Part shown: positions 25,529-35,472 of the stretch, one piece after another | How the letters are laid out: each line of letters begins with the position of its first letter | How positions within the stretch are numbered: position 1 is the first letter of the stretch | NCBI GenBank assembly: GCA_023954015.1 | Contig: JAMLIS010000012.1 | Location: 1-64,000 of the forward strand | DNA: 64,000 nt | Reading direction: 5' to 3' | Source of the DNA: Burkholderiaceae bacterium | GTDB lineage: Bacteria > Pseudomonadota > Gammaproteobacteria > Burkholderiales > Burkholderiaceae_E | Made by a program: the position numbers and the translations under genes | Notes under the pieces: generated by a model | What the model saw: only the letters and a program-made list of their open reading frames with translations | Databases searched by the model: none | Told to the model about the DNA's origin: nothing

Positions 25529-26974
25529 TCAGGAATTCAGCGAGCGCCTGTCGGTGGCCGCGAGCGCGGCCTCGCGCAGTGCCTCCGACATCGACGGATG
25601 CGGGTGCGACACCCGGCCGATGTCCTCGGCCGACGCGCGGAACTCCATCGCGAGCGTGGCCTCGGCGATCAGTTCGGAGGCCGCCGCCGAGACGATGTGC
25701 ACGCCGAGCACCTCGTCGGTGGCGGCATCGGCAAGCACCTTGACGAAGCCCGCGGAGTGCCCGCTGCCCAGGGCGCGGCCGTTGGCCGAGAACGGGAACT
25801 GCCCCGCCTTGAACGCGCGGCCCTCCTTCTTCAGCTGCTCCTCGTTGCGCCCGACCCAGGCGATCTCGGGGGAGGTGTAGATGACCCACGGAATCGTTCC
25901 GTAGTCGATGCGCGCATCCTGCCCGGCGATGCGCTCGGCGACCATCACGCCCTCGTCCTCGGCCTTGTGCGCGAGCATCGGCCCGCGCACCACGTCGCCG
26001 ATCGCCCAGACGTTGGGCGCGCTGGTACGGCAGTATTCGTCGACCGGGACGAAGCCGCGCTCGTCGACGGCGAGGTCGACCGCGTCGAGCCCGAGGCCGT
26101 CGGTGTTCGGCACGCGTCCGACCGAGACGACGAGCCGGTCGCAGTCGAGCACCTGCGGCTCGCCGTCGCCGATCGAATAGCGCACGCGCGCGCCGTCGGC
26201 GCCGACCTCGACGCCGGCGATGCGTGCGTCGAGCTCGATCCGCAGTCCCTGCTCGCGAAATCGCTTCCACGCCTCCTTGCGCACCCCTTCGTCGACGCCG
26301 GCAAGGAAGGTGGGCAGCGCCTCGAGCACGGTGACCTCGGCGCCGAGCCGTCGCCAGACGGAACCGAGCTCGAGGCCGATGACGCCGGCTCCGATGACGC
26401 CGAGCCGCTTCGGCACTTCGGTCATCGCCAGCGCGCCCACGTTGTCGCAGACGACGCGATTGTCGACGTCGACGCCCGGCAACGCACGCGGCTTCGAGCC
26501 GGTGGCGATGATCACGTGCTTGGCGTCGACGAGCTGCGCCTGACCGCCGTTGACCTCGTCGTCGGCGACCTCGATGCGGTAGGCGTCGTCCTCGTGGCCG
26601 ACGAAGCATCCGAAGCCCTTCAGCCAGGTGACCTTGTTCTTGCGGAACAGGAACTCGATGCCCTTGGTCATCTTCTGGACGACGCCCGCCTTGCGCTTCT
26701 GCATCTTCGCCAGGTCGAGACGCACGCCGTCGACCCCGATGCCGTGCGCATCGAAGCTCTCGCGCGCGAGCTCGAAGTTCTCGCTCGAGGCGAGCAACGC
26801 CTTGGACGGAATGCAGCCGACGTTCAGGCAGGTGCCACCGAGGGCAAGCTCGCCGTCGGGGTTGCGCCATCCTTCGACGCAGGCGACGCGCATGCCGAGT
26901 TGCGCGGCGCGGATCGCCGCGATGTAACCGCCGGGACCGGCACCGATGACGACGACGTCGTAGGCCTGGGACAT
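25529..26974 (-). CDS. lpdA: Dihydrolipoyl dehydrogenase (E3)
   Basis: FAD flavoprotein of 481 aa that reoxidises dihydrolipoamide with NAD+. The FAD-binding GAGPGGY is at about 11-17, the redox disulfide is in GGTCLNVGCIPSK, and the NAD domain carries GAGVIGLELGSVW. The C-terminal catalytic His is in RVSHPHPSMSEAL. It lies 16 bp after odhB, so it is the dedicated E3 of the 2-oxoglutarate dehydrogenase complex. Confidence 0.96.
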   Translation of the reverse strand: MSQAYDVVVIGAGPGGYIAAIRAAQLGMRVACVEGWRNPDGELALGGTCLNVGCIPSKALLASSENFELARESFDAHGIGVDGVRLDLAKMQKRKAGVVQKMTKGIEFLFRKNKVTWLKGFGCFVGHEDDAYRIEVADDEVNGGQAQLVDAKHVIIATGSKPRALPGVDVDNRVVCDNVGALAMTEVPKRLGVIGAGVIGLELGSVWRRLGAEVTVLEALPTFLAGVDEGVRKEAWKRFREQGLRIELDARIAGVEVGADGARVRYSIGDGEPQVLDCDRLVVSVGRVPNTDGLGLDAVDLAVDERGFVPVDEYCRTSAPNVWAIGDVVRGPMLAHKAEDEGVMVAERIAGQDARIDYGTIPWVIYTSPEIAWVGRNEEQLKKEGRAFKAGQFPFSANGRALGSGHSAGFVKVLADAATDEVLGVHIVSAAASELIAEATLAMEFRASAEDIGRVSHPHPSMSEALREAALAATDRRSLNS

Positions 26975-26990
26975 CGAGCTTCGCTCCTTC

Positions 26991-28328
26991 TCAGAGATCG
27001 AGGAGCAGGCGCGACGGGTCCTCCAGCGCCTCCTTGATCGAAACGAGGAACAGCACCGCGTCGCGCCCGTCGATGATGCGGTGGTCGTAGGAGACGGCGA
27101 GGTAGTTCATCGGCCGGACGACGATCTGTCCGTTCTCCACGACCGGGCGCTCCTTGGTCGCATGCACGCCGAGGATCGCCGACTGCGGCGGGTTGATGAT
27201 CGGCGTCGACAGCATGGAACCGAACACGCCGCCGTTGCTGATCGAGAAGGTGCCGCCGGTGAGCTCCTCGATGCCGAGCTTGCCCTCCTGCGCGCGCTTG
27301 CCGAAATCGGCGATCTGCCGCTCGATCTGCGCGAAGCCGAGCTGGTCGGCATTGCGCACCACCGGAACGACGAGGCCGCGCGGCGAGCTGACCGCCACGC
27401 CGATGTCGAAGTAGCCGTGATAGACGATTTCGGCGCCGTCGACCGAGGCGTTGACGATCGGGTACTTGCGCAGCGCGTGCACCGCCGCCTTCACGAAGAA
27501 CGACATGAAACCGAGCCGAGTGCCGTGCTCCTTCTCGAAGCGGTCCTGGTAGCGCTTGCGCAGCTCCATCACCGGCTGCATGTTCACTTCGTTGAAGGTG
27601 GTGAGGATCGCGTTCGTCTGCTGCGACTGCACGAGCCGCTCGGCGACGCGCTGGCGCAGCCGCGACATCGGTACGCGCTGCTCCGGACGGCCTTCGAGCA
27701 ACTGCGAGACGTCGACGGGCGGACGCACCTCGGGCAGCGCGGGGCGTGCCGGAGCGGGCGCAGCCGGACGCGTCGCCGGTGCGGCAGCGCCGCCGAGCGC
27801 GCCCAGCACGTCGGCCTTCGTGACGCGTCCGTCGCGACCGCTGCCCGCCACCTGCGCCGGCGACATCTGCGCCTCGCGCAGCATCTTGGCGGCGGCCGGC
27901 ATCGCGATGTCGCCCTTCGGCCCTGCGGACGCGGGCGGCGCGCCGGCTGCCGCAGCCCCCGACGAGGCGCCGGCGGGCGCCGCCGCAGCCGCCTTGTCGA
28001 CACCCGCCGGCGCCTGCACGCCCGCCTGCCCCGGAGTCGCGGCAGCGGCAGCGGGAGCGGCCGGCTTCGTCGCCGCGGCGGCCTTCGCGTCGGTATCCAG
28101 CCGCGCGATCACCTCGTCGGCGACCACCGTCTCGCCGTCGCCCTTGACGATCTCGACGAGCACCCCGGCGGACGGAGCGGGCAGTTCGAGCACGACCTTG
28201 TCGGTTTCGATGTCGATCAGGTTCTCGTCGCGCGCGACCGGTTCGCCGACTTTCTTGTGCCACTGCAGCAGCGTGGCCTCGGCAACCGATTCGGACAGCT
28301 GCGGAACCTTGATCTCGATGACGGGCAT
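26991..28328 (-). CDS. odhB: Dihydrolipoamide succinyltransferase (E2 of 2-oxoglutarate dehydrogenase)
   Basis: E2 core of 445 aa. One lipoyl domain (1-80) carries the lipoyl lysine K44 in [10 protein letters not shown] long Ala/Pro-rich swinging linker (about 84-140) follows, then an E1/E3-binding domain ([17 protein letters not shown]...GRVTKADVL) and the catalytic acyltransferase with [13 protein letters not shown] near the end. Sits 30 bp after odhA and 16 bp before lpdA. Confidence 0.96.
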   Translation of the reverse strand: MPVIEIKVPQLSESVAEATLLQWHKKVGEPVARDENLIDIETDKVVLELPAPSAGVLVEIVKGDGETVVADEVIARLDTDAKAAAATKPAAPAAAAATPGQAGVQAPAGVDKAAAAAPAGASSGAAAAGAPPASAGPKGDIAMPAAAKMLREAQMSPAQVAGSGRDGRVTKADVLGALGGAAAPATRPAAPAPARPALPEVRPPVDVSQLLEGRPEQRVPMSRLRQRVAERLVQSQQTNAILTTFNEVNMQPVMELRKRYQDRFEKEHGTRLGFMSFFVKAAVHALRKYPIVNASVDGAEIVYHGYFDIGVAVSSPRGLVVPVVRNADQLGFAQIERQIADFGKRAQEGKLGIEELTGGTFSISNGGVFGSMLSTPIINPPQSAILGVHATKERPVVENGQIVVRPMNYLAVSYDHRIIDGRDAVLFLVSIKEALEDPSRLLLDL

Positions 28329-28358
28329 CTATGATTCTCCGGAGCGAGCGTGCGCGGT

Positions 28359-31226
28359 TCAGGCGGCGTCGCGGTTGGTTTTCCTGTTGCGCGGCCGCGC
28401 GGCGCCCAAGGCCGCGGCGAGCAGCTCCTTCTGCTGCGCGTAGTGCTTGTCGTAGTAGCCCACGGCCGGCGAAGCCGACGCCGCGCGTCCCGCGTAGCTC
28501 AGCTTCTGGCCGTCCTTCAGCGCGTCGGAGATCTGGTGCTGGACGTAGAACCAGGCCCCCTGGTTCTGCGGCTCGTCCTGGCACCAGACCACCTGCGTGG
28601 CCGACGCGTATTTCTTCATCTCGGCCTCGAAGGCCTTGTGCGGGAACGGATAGAGCTGCTCGATGCGCACGAGCGCGACGTCGTCGAGTCCGCGCTCCCG
28701 GCGCGCCGCGAGCAGGTCGTAGTACACCTTGCCGGTACAGAAGACGACGCGACGCACGCGGCTCGCCTCGACGCTCGCGTCGCCGAGCACGGTGCGGAAC
28801 TCGCCCGAGGCGAGGTCCTTCAGCGACGAGACCGCTTCCTTGTTCCGCAACAGCGACTTCGGCGTCATGATCACCAGCGGCTTGCGGAACATGCGGATCA
28901 TCTGCCGGCGCAGCAGGTGGAAGATCTGCGCCGGCGTCGTGGGCTGGCAGACCTGCATGTTGTTCTCCGCGCACAACTGCAGGAAGCGTTCCAGGCGTGC
29001 CGACGAATGTTCGGGGCCCTGTCCCTCGTAGCCGTGCGGCAGCATCATCACCAGGCCGTTCGCGCGCCCCCACTTGGTTTCGCCCGACGAGATGAACTGG
29101 TCGATGACCACCTGCGCGCCGTTGGCGAAGTCGCCGAACTGCGCCTCCCAGATGACCAGCGTGTTCGGGTCCGAAGACGCATAGCCGTACTCGTAGGCGA
29201 GCACCGCCTCCTCGGAGAGCACCGAGTCGATGACGACGAACTGGCCCTGCTTGTCGGCGACGAACTGCAGCGGGATGTAGGCGCCCTGGTCCCACTTCTC
29301 GCGGTTCTGGTCGTGTAGCACCGAGTGCCGGTGCGTGAAGGTGCCGCGCGCGGAGTCCTGTCCCGACAGGCGCACGTCGTAGCCCGACGCGAGCAACGTG
29401 GCGAAGGCCAGGTGCTCGCCCATTCCCCAGTCGAGCGGATGCTCGCCCTCGGCCATCGCGCGCCGGTCGTTGACGACGCGCTCGACGAGCGGGTGCAGCT
29501 TGAAGTGCTCGGGAACCGTGGTGATCCGCTCGCCGAGCCGGCGCAACTCGGTCATCGGCACGGCGGTTTCGGCCGAGTCGGTCCACTTGCGGTTCAGGAA
29601 CGGCATCCAGTCGACCGCGAACTTGCTCTTGAAGTCGGTGATCACCGGGTCGAAGGTGTGCTTGCCCTCGTCCATCGCCTTGCGGTATTCGGCGACCATG
29701 CGCTCGGGTTCGGTCTCGGCAACCACTTCCTGGCGCACCAGCTTGTCGGCGTACAGGCGGCGCGTGCCGAGGTGCTGGGCGACTCTCTTGTACATCATCG
29801 GCTGGGTCACCGCCGGCGTGTCCTGCTCGTTGTGGCCGAGCTTGCGGTAGCAGACGATGTCGACGACGACGTCCTTGCGGAACGCCTGGCGGAAGTCCAG
29901 CGCGAGCTGCGTGGCGTAGACGACCGCTTCGGGGTCGTCGCCGTTCACGTGCAGCACCGGCGCCTCGATCATCTTGACGACGTCGGTGCAGTAGATGGTC
30001 GAGCGCGTATCGCGCGGATCGGAGGTGGTGAAGCCGATCTGGTTGTTGATGACGATGTGCACCGTGCCGCGCGTGCCGTAGCCGCGCGTCTGGGCGAGGT
30101 TCAGCGTTTCCATCACCACGCCCTGCCCGGCGAAGGCCGCATCGCCGTGCACCAGCACCGGCAGCACCTGGTCGCCGTTGCGATCGCCGCGGCGCGTCAT
30201 GCGCGCGCGGCACGAACCCTCGACGACGGGATTGACGATCTCCAGGTGCGACGGATTGAACGCCAGCGACAGGTGCACCGGACCGCCGGGCGTGGTGATG
30301 TCGCTCGAGAAGCCCTTGTGGTACTTGACGTCGCCGCTGGGCAGGTCGTCGGCGTGGCGTCCCTCGAATTCGGCGAAGAGGTCCTTCGGCATCTTGCCGA
30401 GCACGTTGACCAGCACGTTGAGCCGCCCGCGGTGCGCCATGCCGATGACGATTTCCTGGATGCCCGCCTCGCCGGCGCGCCGCACGAGTTCGTCCATGGC
30501 CGGAATGAAGCTCTCGCCGCCCTCGAGCGAGAAGCGCTTCTGGCCGACGAACTTCGAATGCAGGTAGCGCTCGAGCCCCTCGGCCGCGGTGAGCCGCTCG
30601 AGGATCCGCTTCTTCCTGTCGGTCGAGTAGCTCGGGCGCGAACGCGTCGACTCGAGCCGCTCCTGCAGCCAGCGCTTCTGCGCCGGGTCGGAGATGTACA
30701 TGAACTCCGCGCCGATCGAGCCGCAGTAGGTGTCGCGCAGCGCCTTGACGATGTCGCGCAGCGGCGCGCTGTCGAAACCGAAATAGGTGTTCGCCGCCGA
30801 GTAGATGTGTGCGTGATCGCCTTCGGTGAAGTCGTAGAAGGCAGGCTCGAGTTCCGGAATCGACGGACGCTCCTGGCGCTTGAGCGGATCGAGGTCCGCC
30901 CAGCGCGAGCCGAGGAAGCGATACGCGGCGATCAGTTGCTGGACGAAGACCTGCTTGCGCGCGGTGGCGGCGTCCCCGCCCATCTGCTGCGGCTGCAGCA
31001 GGCCTTCCTTCGCCCGTTCGGCGAAGGACTGGACGATCGGGCCGTGCGCGATGTCGCGGGTATCGGGGCTGCCGTCGGCTGCCGGAACGCCCTGCAGGCT
31101 GTCGAACCAGGTGCGCCACGCCTCGGGCACCGAGGCGGGGTTGTCCAGATAGCTCTCGTAGAGCTCTTCGACGTAGGGGGCGTTGCCGCCGAACAGATAG
31201 GAGTTCGACTGGAGCGCTTTGAACAT
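28359..31226 (-). CDS. odhA: 2-oxoglutarate dehydrogenase E1 component
   Basis: Thiamine-diphosphate decarboxylase of 955 aa, normal SucA length. The N-terminal E2-binding segment (NSYLFGGNAPYVEELYESYL) is present. The ThDP region includes GMAHRGRLNVL and HGDAAFAGQGVV...INNQIGFTT, and the transketolase-like C-terminal half is complete. The ATG at 31226 has AAGGTGAAG upstream; the in-frame start at 31262 lacks support. A 177-bp gap separates it from the PA2778-type gene, enough for its own promoter, although I identify no consensus one. Confidence 0.96.
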   Translation of the reverse strand: MFKALQSNSYLFGGNAPYVEELYESYLDNPASVPEAWRTWFDSLQGVPAADGSPDTRDIAHGPIVQSFAERAKEGLLQPQQMGGDAATARKQVFVQQLIAAYRFLGSRWADLDPLKRQERPSIPELEPAFYDFTEGDHAHIYSAANTYFGFDSAPLRDIVKALRDTYCGSIGAEFMYISDPAQKRWLQERLESTRSRPSYSTDRKKRILERLTAAEGLERYLHSKFVGQKRFSLEGGESFIPAMDELVRRAGEAGIQEIVIGMAHRGRLNVLVNVLGKMPKDLFAEFEGRHADDLPSGDVKYHKGFSSDITTPGGPVHLSLAFNPSHLEIVNPVVEGSCRARMTRRGDRNGDQVLPVLVHGDAAFAGQGVVMETLNLAQTRGYGTRGTVHIVINNQIGFTTSDPRDTRSTIYCTDVVKMIEAPVLHVNGDDPEAVVYATQLALDFRQAFRKDVVVDIVCYRKLGHNEQDTPAVTQPMMYKRVAQHLGTRRLYADKLVRQEVVAETEPERMVAEYRKAMDEGKHTFDPVITDFKSKFAVDWMPFLNRKWTDSAETAVPMTELRRLGERITTVPEHFKLHPLVERVVNDRRAMAEGEHPLDWGMGEHLAFATLLASGYDVRLSGQDSARGTFTHRHSVLHDQNREKWDQGAYIPLQFVADKQGQFVVIDSVLSEEAVLAYEYGYASSDPNTLVIWEAQFGDFANGAQVVIDQFISSGETKWGRANGLVMMLPHGYEGQGPEHSSARLERFLQLCAENNMQVCQPTTPAQIFHLLRRQMIRMFRKPLVIMTPKSLLRNKEAVSSLKDLASGEFRTVLGDASVEASRVRRVVFCTGKVYYDLLAARRERGLDDVALVRIEQLYPFPHKAFEAEMKKYASATQVVWCQDEPQNQGAWFYVQHQISDALKDGQKLSYAGRAASASPAVGYYDKHYAQQKELLAAALGAARPRNRKTNRDAA

Positions 31227-31403
31227 GGTTTCTTCACCTTGCGGAACGAGTTTCTCGTCCAAGATGCCCGGCCTGCCTGCTGCTGCAGCCGGCGAGCGGC
31301 GTCCGGCTTCCGGAGCGGCCGTTCGAGATTCGGCGGTGGTGATGGACGAGATCAGGTCATCGGAATGCGCGCTCGCCAGGAAGCGAGGAACCGTTCGATG
31401 GTA

Positions 31404-32432
31404 TCACTGCGCCAGCGAGGCCGCCGGCCGCGAGCCTGCCGCGCGGCGCATGCGCTCGGCCGTCTGCCGATAGACCGGGAGCGCACGCCCGCCGAGCGCG
31501 ACCGCGCGCTCGGCCGCTCGCTCGGCGGCCTGCGTGTCGCCGGCATCGGCGAGCGCATGCGCGAGGTTGTTCCACGCGTCGGCGAAATCGGGGTGTCGCG
31601 CGAGCAGCGCCCGGTACGCGTCGATCGCCGCGCGCGGCCGCTCGTCGGCGAGCAGCGCGTTGGCGCGCGCGAAGGCGACGAGCCGCTCGTCGGGCGCGCG
31701 CGCGAGGAGCGCCTCGTAGGCGTGCAGCGCCGCCGCGCGGTCCAGCCGTTCGAGCGCCACCGCCGCGCGCAGCGCCGTCATCGTGTCGACGGCCGACGGA
31801 ATGCGCGACGGGTCGACCACGACCATCGACCACGACCCGGCCCGCGTCCAGGTGCGCTCGAAGGTATCGATCGACATCGGCATCGATGCTTCGGTGCCCG
31901 AATGCAGCACGACGATGCCGGCGGGCAGGTCGTAGCCGACCAGCACGGCGTAGTGCCAGATCGGGCTCCACGACAGGCCGAGGTTCTGGAACACGAGCAC
32001 GGGAACACCGTCGGCAACGAGCCGCAGCATCGACGCCAGCCGCGCATCGAGCGGCAGCGACAGCATCGACTCGCGCCGCGGCTGCGCGAGCATCTCGGCC
32101 TGCAGGCTCCCCCGGCGCTGCGGCAGGTAGACCGCGTCGACCAGACGCTGCAGTTCGACGGGGCGGCCCGCCGCCGCGAGTGTCATCGCCAGCGCGGCCG
32201 GACCGCACTGGTATTCGCTTTGCGCAACGAAGGGCACGCCTTCCACGGCCGCGCGCAGCGGAAGCCCCGCCGCCGGCTGGGCGGACCCGATCGCCTGGCC
32301 GGCCTCGACGGATCGCCCGGCGACCGGCTGGCCGGAGTCGGTAGGCACCGATGCGCGCAGCGCCGCGCTCTGCGGCGCCGCGCAGCCTGCCAGCGCCAGC
32401 ACGACCAGCGCCGGCAGAGTCCAGCGCATCAC
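31404..32432 (-). CDS. PA2778-family C39-like cysteine peptidase with TPR repeats, lipoprotein
   Basis: Predicted lipoprotein of 342 aa. The signal ends in lipobox LAGC (C17). A C39-like peptidase domain spans about 65-190, with the likely nucleophile C76 (SEYQCGPAA), H160 (IWHYAVLVGYD) and nearby D168. TPR-like helices follow (about 215-320: ARANALLADERPRAAIDAYR, DAWNNLAHALADAGDT). The substrate is unknown. Two adjacent ATGs begin the frame. It starts 6 bp after its PA2779-type partner, and the pair is inserted between gltA and odhA. Confidence 0.82.
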   Translation of the reverse strand: MMRWTLPALVVLALAGCAAPQSAALRASVPTDSGQPVAGRSVEAGQAIGSAQPAAGLPLRAAVEGVPFVAQSEYQCGPAALAMTLAAAGRPVELQRLVDAVYLPQRRGSLQAEMLAQPRRESMLSLPLDARLASMLRLVADGVPVLVFQNLGLSWSPIWHYAVLVGYDLPAGIVVLHSGTEASMPMSIDTFERTWTRAGSWSMVVVDPSRIPSAVDTMTALRAAVALERLDRAAALHAYEALLARAPDERLVAFARANALLADERPRAAIDAYRALLARHPDFADAWNNLAHALADAGDTQAAERAAERAVALGGRALPVYRQTAERMRRAAGSRPAASLAQ

Positions 32433-32438
32433 GCGCCG

Positions 32439-32846
32439 TCAGCGGATCGGCCGCGTGAAGGGGAACACCCGAGTGAAACCGAGGATGTCGGTGACGAGAA
32501 GAATGACGAAGACCAGGAAAGCGACGCCGAGCACGCTTCCGCCGGCCGGCATCCGGTCGAGCCGCTCGGCGAGCGTCTGCGCCTGCGCGTCGTCGAGCGC
32601 CTGCACGCGCGCCCTTGCCTCCTGCGGATCGACGCCGAGCGCTTCGAGCTGCGCGCGCACGTCGTCGCGTGCGAGCAGCGCGTCGATCGAGGCGCGATCG
32701 TGCCGCGGCGGGCTCGTCTCGGCGACGGTGCCGAGCGCCTCCTCGGTGCCGACGATGCGCGCCTGCGTCGGCGCCGGGACGGTGGTAGCGACGAGCGCGA
32801 CGACGACGCTCGCGACGACTGCACGCAACAAGGGACTGGCGTTCAT
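32439..32846 (-). CDS. PA2779-family small membrane protein
   Basis: Exported protein of 135 aa. A signal peptide covers about 1-29 (cleavage near TQA/R). A charged helical middle follows (about 50-100, with ALDDAQAQTLAERLDRMPAGG). One C-terminal transmembrane helix (about 104-125, FLVFVILLVTDILGF) ends in a short basic tail. Family members are encoded next to PA2778-type peptidases; the function is unknown. I infer the two form a periplasmic membrane-anchored unit. The ATG at 32846 begins a proper signal peptide; the much longer upstream frame is antisense to gltA. Confidence 0.78.
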   Translation of the reverse strand: MNASPLLRAVVASVVVALVATTVPAPTQARIVGTEEALGTVAETSPPRHDRASIDALLARDDVRAQLEALGVDPQEARARVQALDDAQAQTLAERLDRMPAGGSVLGVAFLVFVILLVTDILGFTRVFPFTRPIR

Positions 32847-33007
32847 GAAGTGCTCCGGTGGGTGGATCGGCCGACCCCGGGGGCGGCACTTGCCCGTCCC
32901 CGATCGGCGATCATAGCTGCACCGATCGCCCGCAGGTGAGTACGCCACGCCACGGCGACGAATCTGCGATCGAAAGGTGAAGGCCTTCGCCGTTCGCCCT
33001 TCGCCCG

Positions 33008-34321
33008 TCACCCCTTGCGCTTCGCCGGCACCCGCACGTCGCGCCGTGCATGGCCCGTATACAACTGCCGCGGCCGCCCGATCTTCTGGTCGGGATCGGC
33101 GATCATCTCGCCCCACTGTGCGATCCAGCCGACCGTGCGCGCCAGCGCGAAGATGCAGGTGAACATCTCGGTGGGAATGCCGAGCGCCTTCTGCACGATG
33201 CCCGAATAGAAGTCGACGTTCGGATACAGCTTGCGCTGCACGAAATAATCGTCCTCCAGCGCGATCTTCTCGAGTTTCATTGCCAGCGCGAACAGCGGAT
33301 CGTCGTGCAGGCCCAGTTCGCCGAGCACCTCGTGGCTGGTCTCGCGCATCAGCTTCGCGCGCGGGTCGTAGTTCTTGTAGACCCGATGCCCGAAGCCCAT
33401 CAGCTTGACGTTCGAATGCTTGTCCTTGACCTTGGCGATGAACTCGCCGATGCGCTCGACGCCGCCTTCGCGCTGTATGTCGCGCAGCATCAGCAGGCTC
33501 GCCTCGTTCGCGCCGCCGTGCGCCGGCCCCCACAGCGTGGCGATGCCGGCGGCGATGCACGCGAAGGGGTTCGCGCCCGAGGACCCGGCCAGGCGCACCG
33601 TGGACGTCGAGGCGTTCTGCTCGTGATCGGCGTGCAGGATCAGGATGCGATCGAGCGCACGCACGAGCACGTCGTTGGGCTCGTAGTCCTCGCACGGCGT
33701 ACCGAACATCATCCGCATGAAGTTCGCCGAGTACGACAGGCGGTTCAGCGGATACATGAACGGCTGGCCCATCGAGTACTTGTAGGCCATCGCCACCAGC
33801 GTGGGCATCTTGGCGATCAGGCGGATCGCCGAGACGAAGCGATGCTCGGGGTCGCTGATGTCGAGCGAATCGTGGTAGAAGGCCGACAGCGCGCCGACCA
33901 TGCCCACGAGAACGGCCATCGGGTGGGCGTCGCGGCGAAAGCCCTGCAGGAAGCGCGTCATCTGCTCGTGCACCATCGTGTGGTTGGTGACACGGTTCTC
34001 GAAGTCGCGCCGCTGCTCGTCGTCGGGCAGCTCGCCGTTCAACAGCAGGTAGCAGGTCTGCAGGTAGTCGCAGTGTTCGGCGAGCTGCTCGATCGGGTAG
34101 CCGCGATACAGCAGCTCGCCCTTGTCGCCGTCGATGTAGGTGATCTTCGACTCGCAGGCAGCCGTCGACATGAAGCCGGGGTCGAAGGTGAAGCGGTCGG
34201 TCTGCGCATAGAGCTTGCGGATGTCGATGACCTGGGGTCCGATGGTCCCCGAGTAGATCGGCAGCTCGATGGGCGCCGTGCCGTCCGGAAAGGACAGCGT
34301 GGCCTTGCTCTGCTCTTTCAT
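33008..34321 (-). CDS. gltA: Citrate synthase
   Basis: Type II citrate synthase of 437 aa that condenses oxaloacetate and acetyl-CoA. Active-site regions are [19 protein letters not shown] and [13 protein letters not shown], and the C-terminal GRPRQLYTG is intact. The N-terminal beta-rich segment typical of the NADH-sensitive hexameric type is present. The ATG at 34321 has AGGAAG upstream. It follows sdhE by 58 bp; a GC-rich inverted repeat (CCGCGG arms) sits in that gap. Confidence 0.96.
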   Translation of the reverse strand: MKEQSKATLSFPDGTAPIELPIYSGTIGPQVIDIRKLYAQTDRFTFDPGFMSTAACESKITYIDGDKGELLYRGYPIEQLAEHCDYLQTCYLLLNGELPDDEQRRDFENRVTNHTMVHEQMTRFLQGFRRDAHPMAVLVGMVGALSAFYHDSLDISDPEHRFVSAIRLIAKMPTLVAMAYKYSMGQPFMYPLNRLSYSANFMRMMFGTPCEDYEPNDVLVRALDRILILHADHEQNASTSTVRLAGSSGANPFACIAAGIATLWGPAHGGANEASLLMLRDIQREGGVERIGEFIAKVKDKHSNVKLMGFGHRVYKNYDPRAKLMRETSHEVLGELGLHDDPLFALAMKLEKIALEDDYFVQRKLYPNVDFYSGIVQKALGIPTEMFTCIFALARTVGWIAQWGEMIADPDQKIGRPRQLYTGHARRDVRVPAKRKG

Positions 34322-34379
34322 CAGCTTCTTCCTAGAATCTTCAGGTTTCCGCGGCAACGGCCCGCGGCCCGGTACGGCG

Positions 34380-34643
34380 TCACGATTCGCGCAGCATTTC
34401 GAGCACCCGACGTGCCGGCGGCGCGCCCGCCTCGCCGTTCGGCTCGCAGCGGCGCAGGATCAGGTCGAGCAGTTCGCCGTCGGGCAGCGCGAGCAACGCG
34501 TCGAGACCCTGCTCCAGCGTCTCGTCGATCGCATCGCCATGGCGCGCGAAGAACCGCTCGAGCACGATGTCGTTCTCGAGCAGGCCGCGTCGCGCGCGCC
34601 AGCGCAGGCGGCGCGTCTGCTCGGCCTTCGAGTCGGGTGACAC
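34380..34643 (-). CDS. sdhE: FAD assembly factor SdhE
   Basis: Small protein of 87 aa that promotes covalent flavinylation of SdhA. The family signature [14 protein letters not shown] (the RGxxE motif at about 19-23) is present. Located 22 bp after sdhB in the sdhCDAB-sdhE-gltA run, which fits its role. Confidence 0.94.
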   Translation of the reverse strand: MSPDSKAEQTRRLRWRARRGLLENDIVLERFFARHGDAIDETLEQGLDALLALPDGELLDLILRRCEPNGEAGAPPARRVLEMLRES

Positions 34644-34665
34644 GATGCGCTCCGTGCAGCGACGC

Positions 34666-35424
34666 TCAGACCGCGCGCCGGACCAGCAGGTCCTTGATCT
34701 TGTTGATCGCTCGCGTCGGGTTCAGTCCCTTCGGGCAGACGTCGACGCAGTTCATGATCGAACGGCAACGGAACAACCGGTACGGGTCGTTCAGGTCGTC
34801 GAGCCGCTCCGAGGTGGCCTCGTCGCGACTGTCGGCGAGAAAGCGGTACGCCTGCAGCAGCCCGGCCGGTCCGACGAACTTGTCGGGATTCCACCAGAAC
34901 GACGGACATGCGGTGGAGCAGCACGCGCACAGGATGCATTCGTACAGTCCGTCGAGTTCCTCGCGCTCCTCGGGCGACTGCAGCCGCTCCTTCTCGGGCG
35001 GCGGCGTGTCGTTGATCAGGTACGGCTTGATCGAGTGGTACTGCTCGAAGAACTGCGTCATGTCGACGATCAGGTCGCGAACCACCGGCAGGCCGGGCAG
35101 AGGACGCAGCACGATCGGCTCCTGCAGGTCGCGCAGGTTCGTGATGCAGGCCAGCCCGTTCTTGCCGTTGATGTTCATCGCGTCGGAGCCGCAGACGCCT
35201 TCCCGGCACGAGCGGCGGAACGCGATCGAATCGTCGCCGCTCTGCTTGATGCGCATCAGCGCATCGAGCAGCATCTTGTCGCCGGGCTCGAGCGCGATCT
35301 CGAGCGACTGCATGTGCGGACGCGCGTCCTTGTCGGGGTCGTAACGGTAGATCGAGAACCGCACGGTGCGCCTGCCCTGTGCAGGTTGCGCCGGTTTCAC
35401 CGTGGGTTCGAGGACTGCGCTCAT
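34666..35424 (-). CDS. sdhB: Succinate dehydrogenase iron-sulfur subunit
   Basis: Electron-transfer subunit of complex II, 252 aa. Three cluster motifs are seen in order: [2Fe-2S] in SCREGVCGSDAM...NGLAC, [4Fe-4S] in CILCACCSTACP and [3Fe-4S] in CRSIMNCVDVCPKGLNP. The N-terminal 17 residues are a Pro/Ala extension. It follows sdhA by 48 bp. Confidence 0.97.
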   Translation of the reverse strand: MSAVLEPTVKPAQPAQGRRTVRFSIYRYDPDKDARPHMQSLEIALEPGDKMLLDALMRIKQSGDDSIAFRRSCREGVCGSDAMNINGKNGLACITNLRDLQEPIVLRPLPGLPVVRDLIVDMTQFFEQYHSIKPYLINDTPPPEKERLQSPEEREELDGLYECILCACCSTACPSFWWNPDKFVGPAGLLQAYRFLADSRDEATSERLDDLNDPYRLFRCRSIMNCVDVCPKGLNPTRAINKIKDLLVRRAV

Positions 35425-35472
35425 GGTTCTCCTGCGCTCTTCGGTCGGTCGGGTTTCGAAAGGTGCGCGCGC

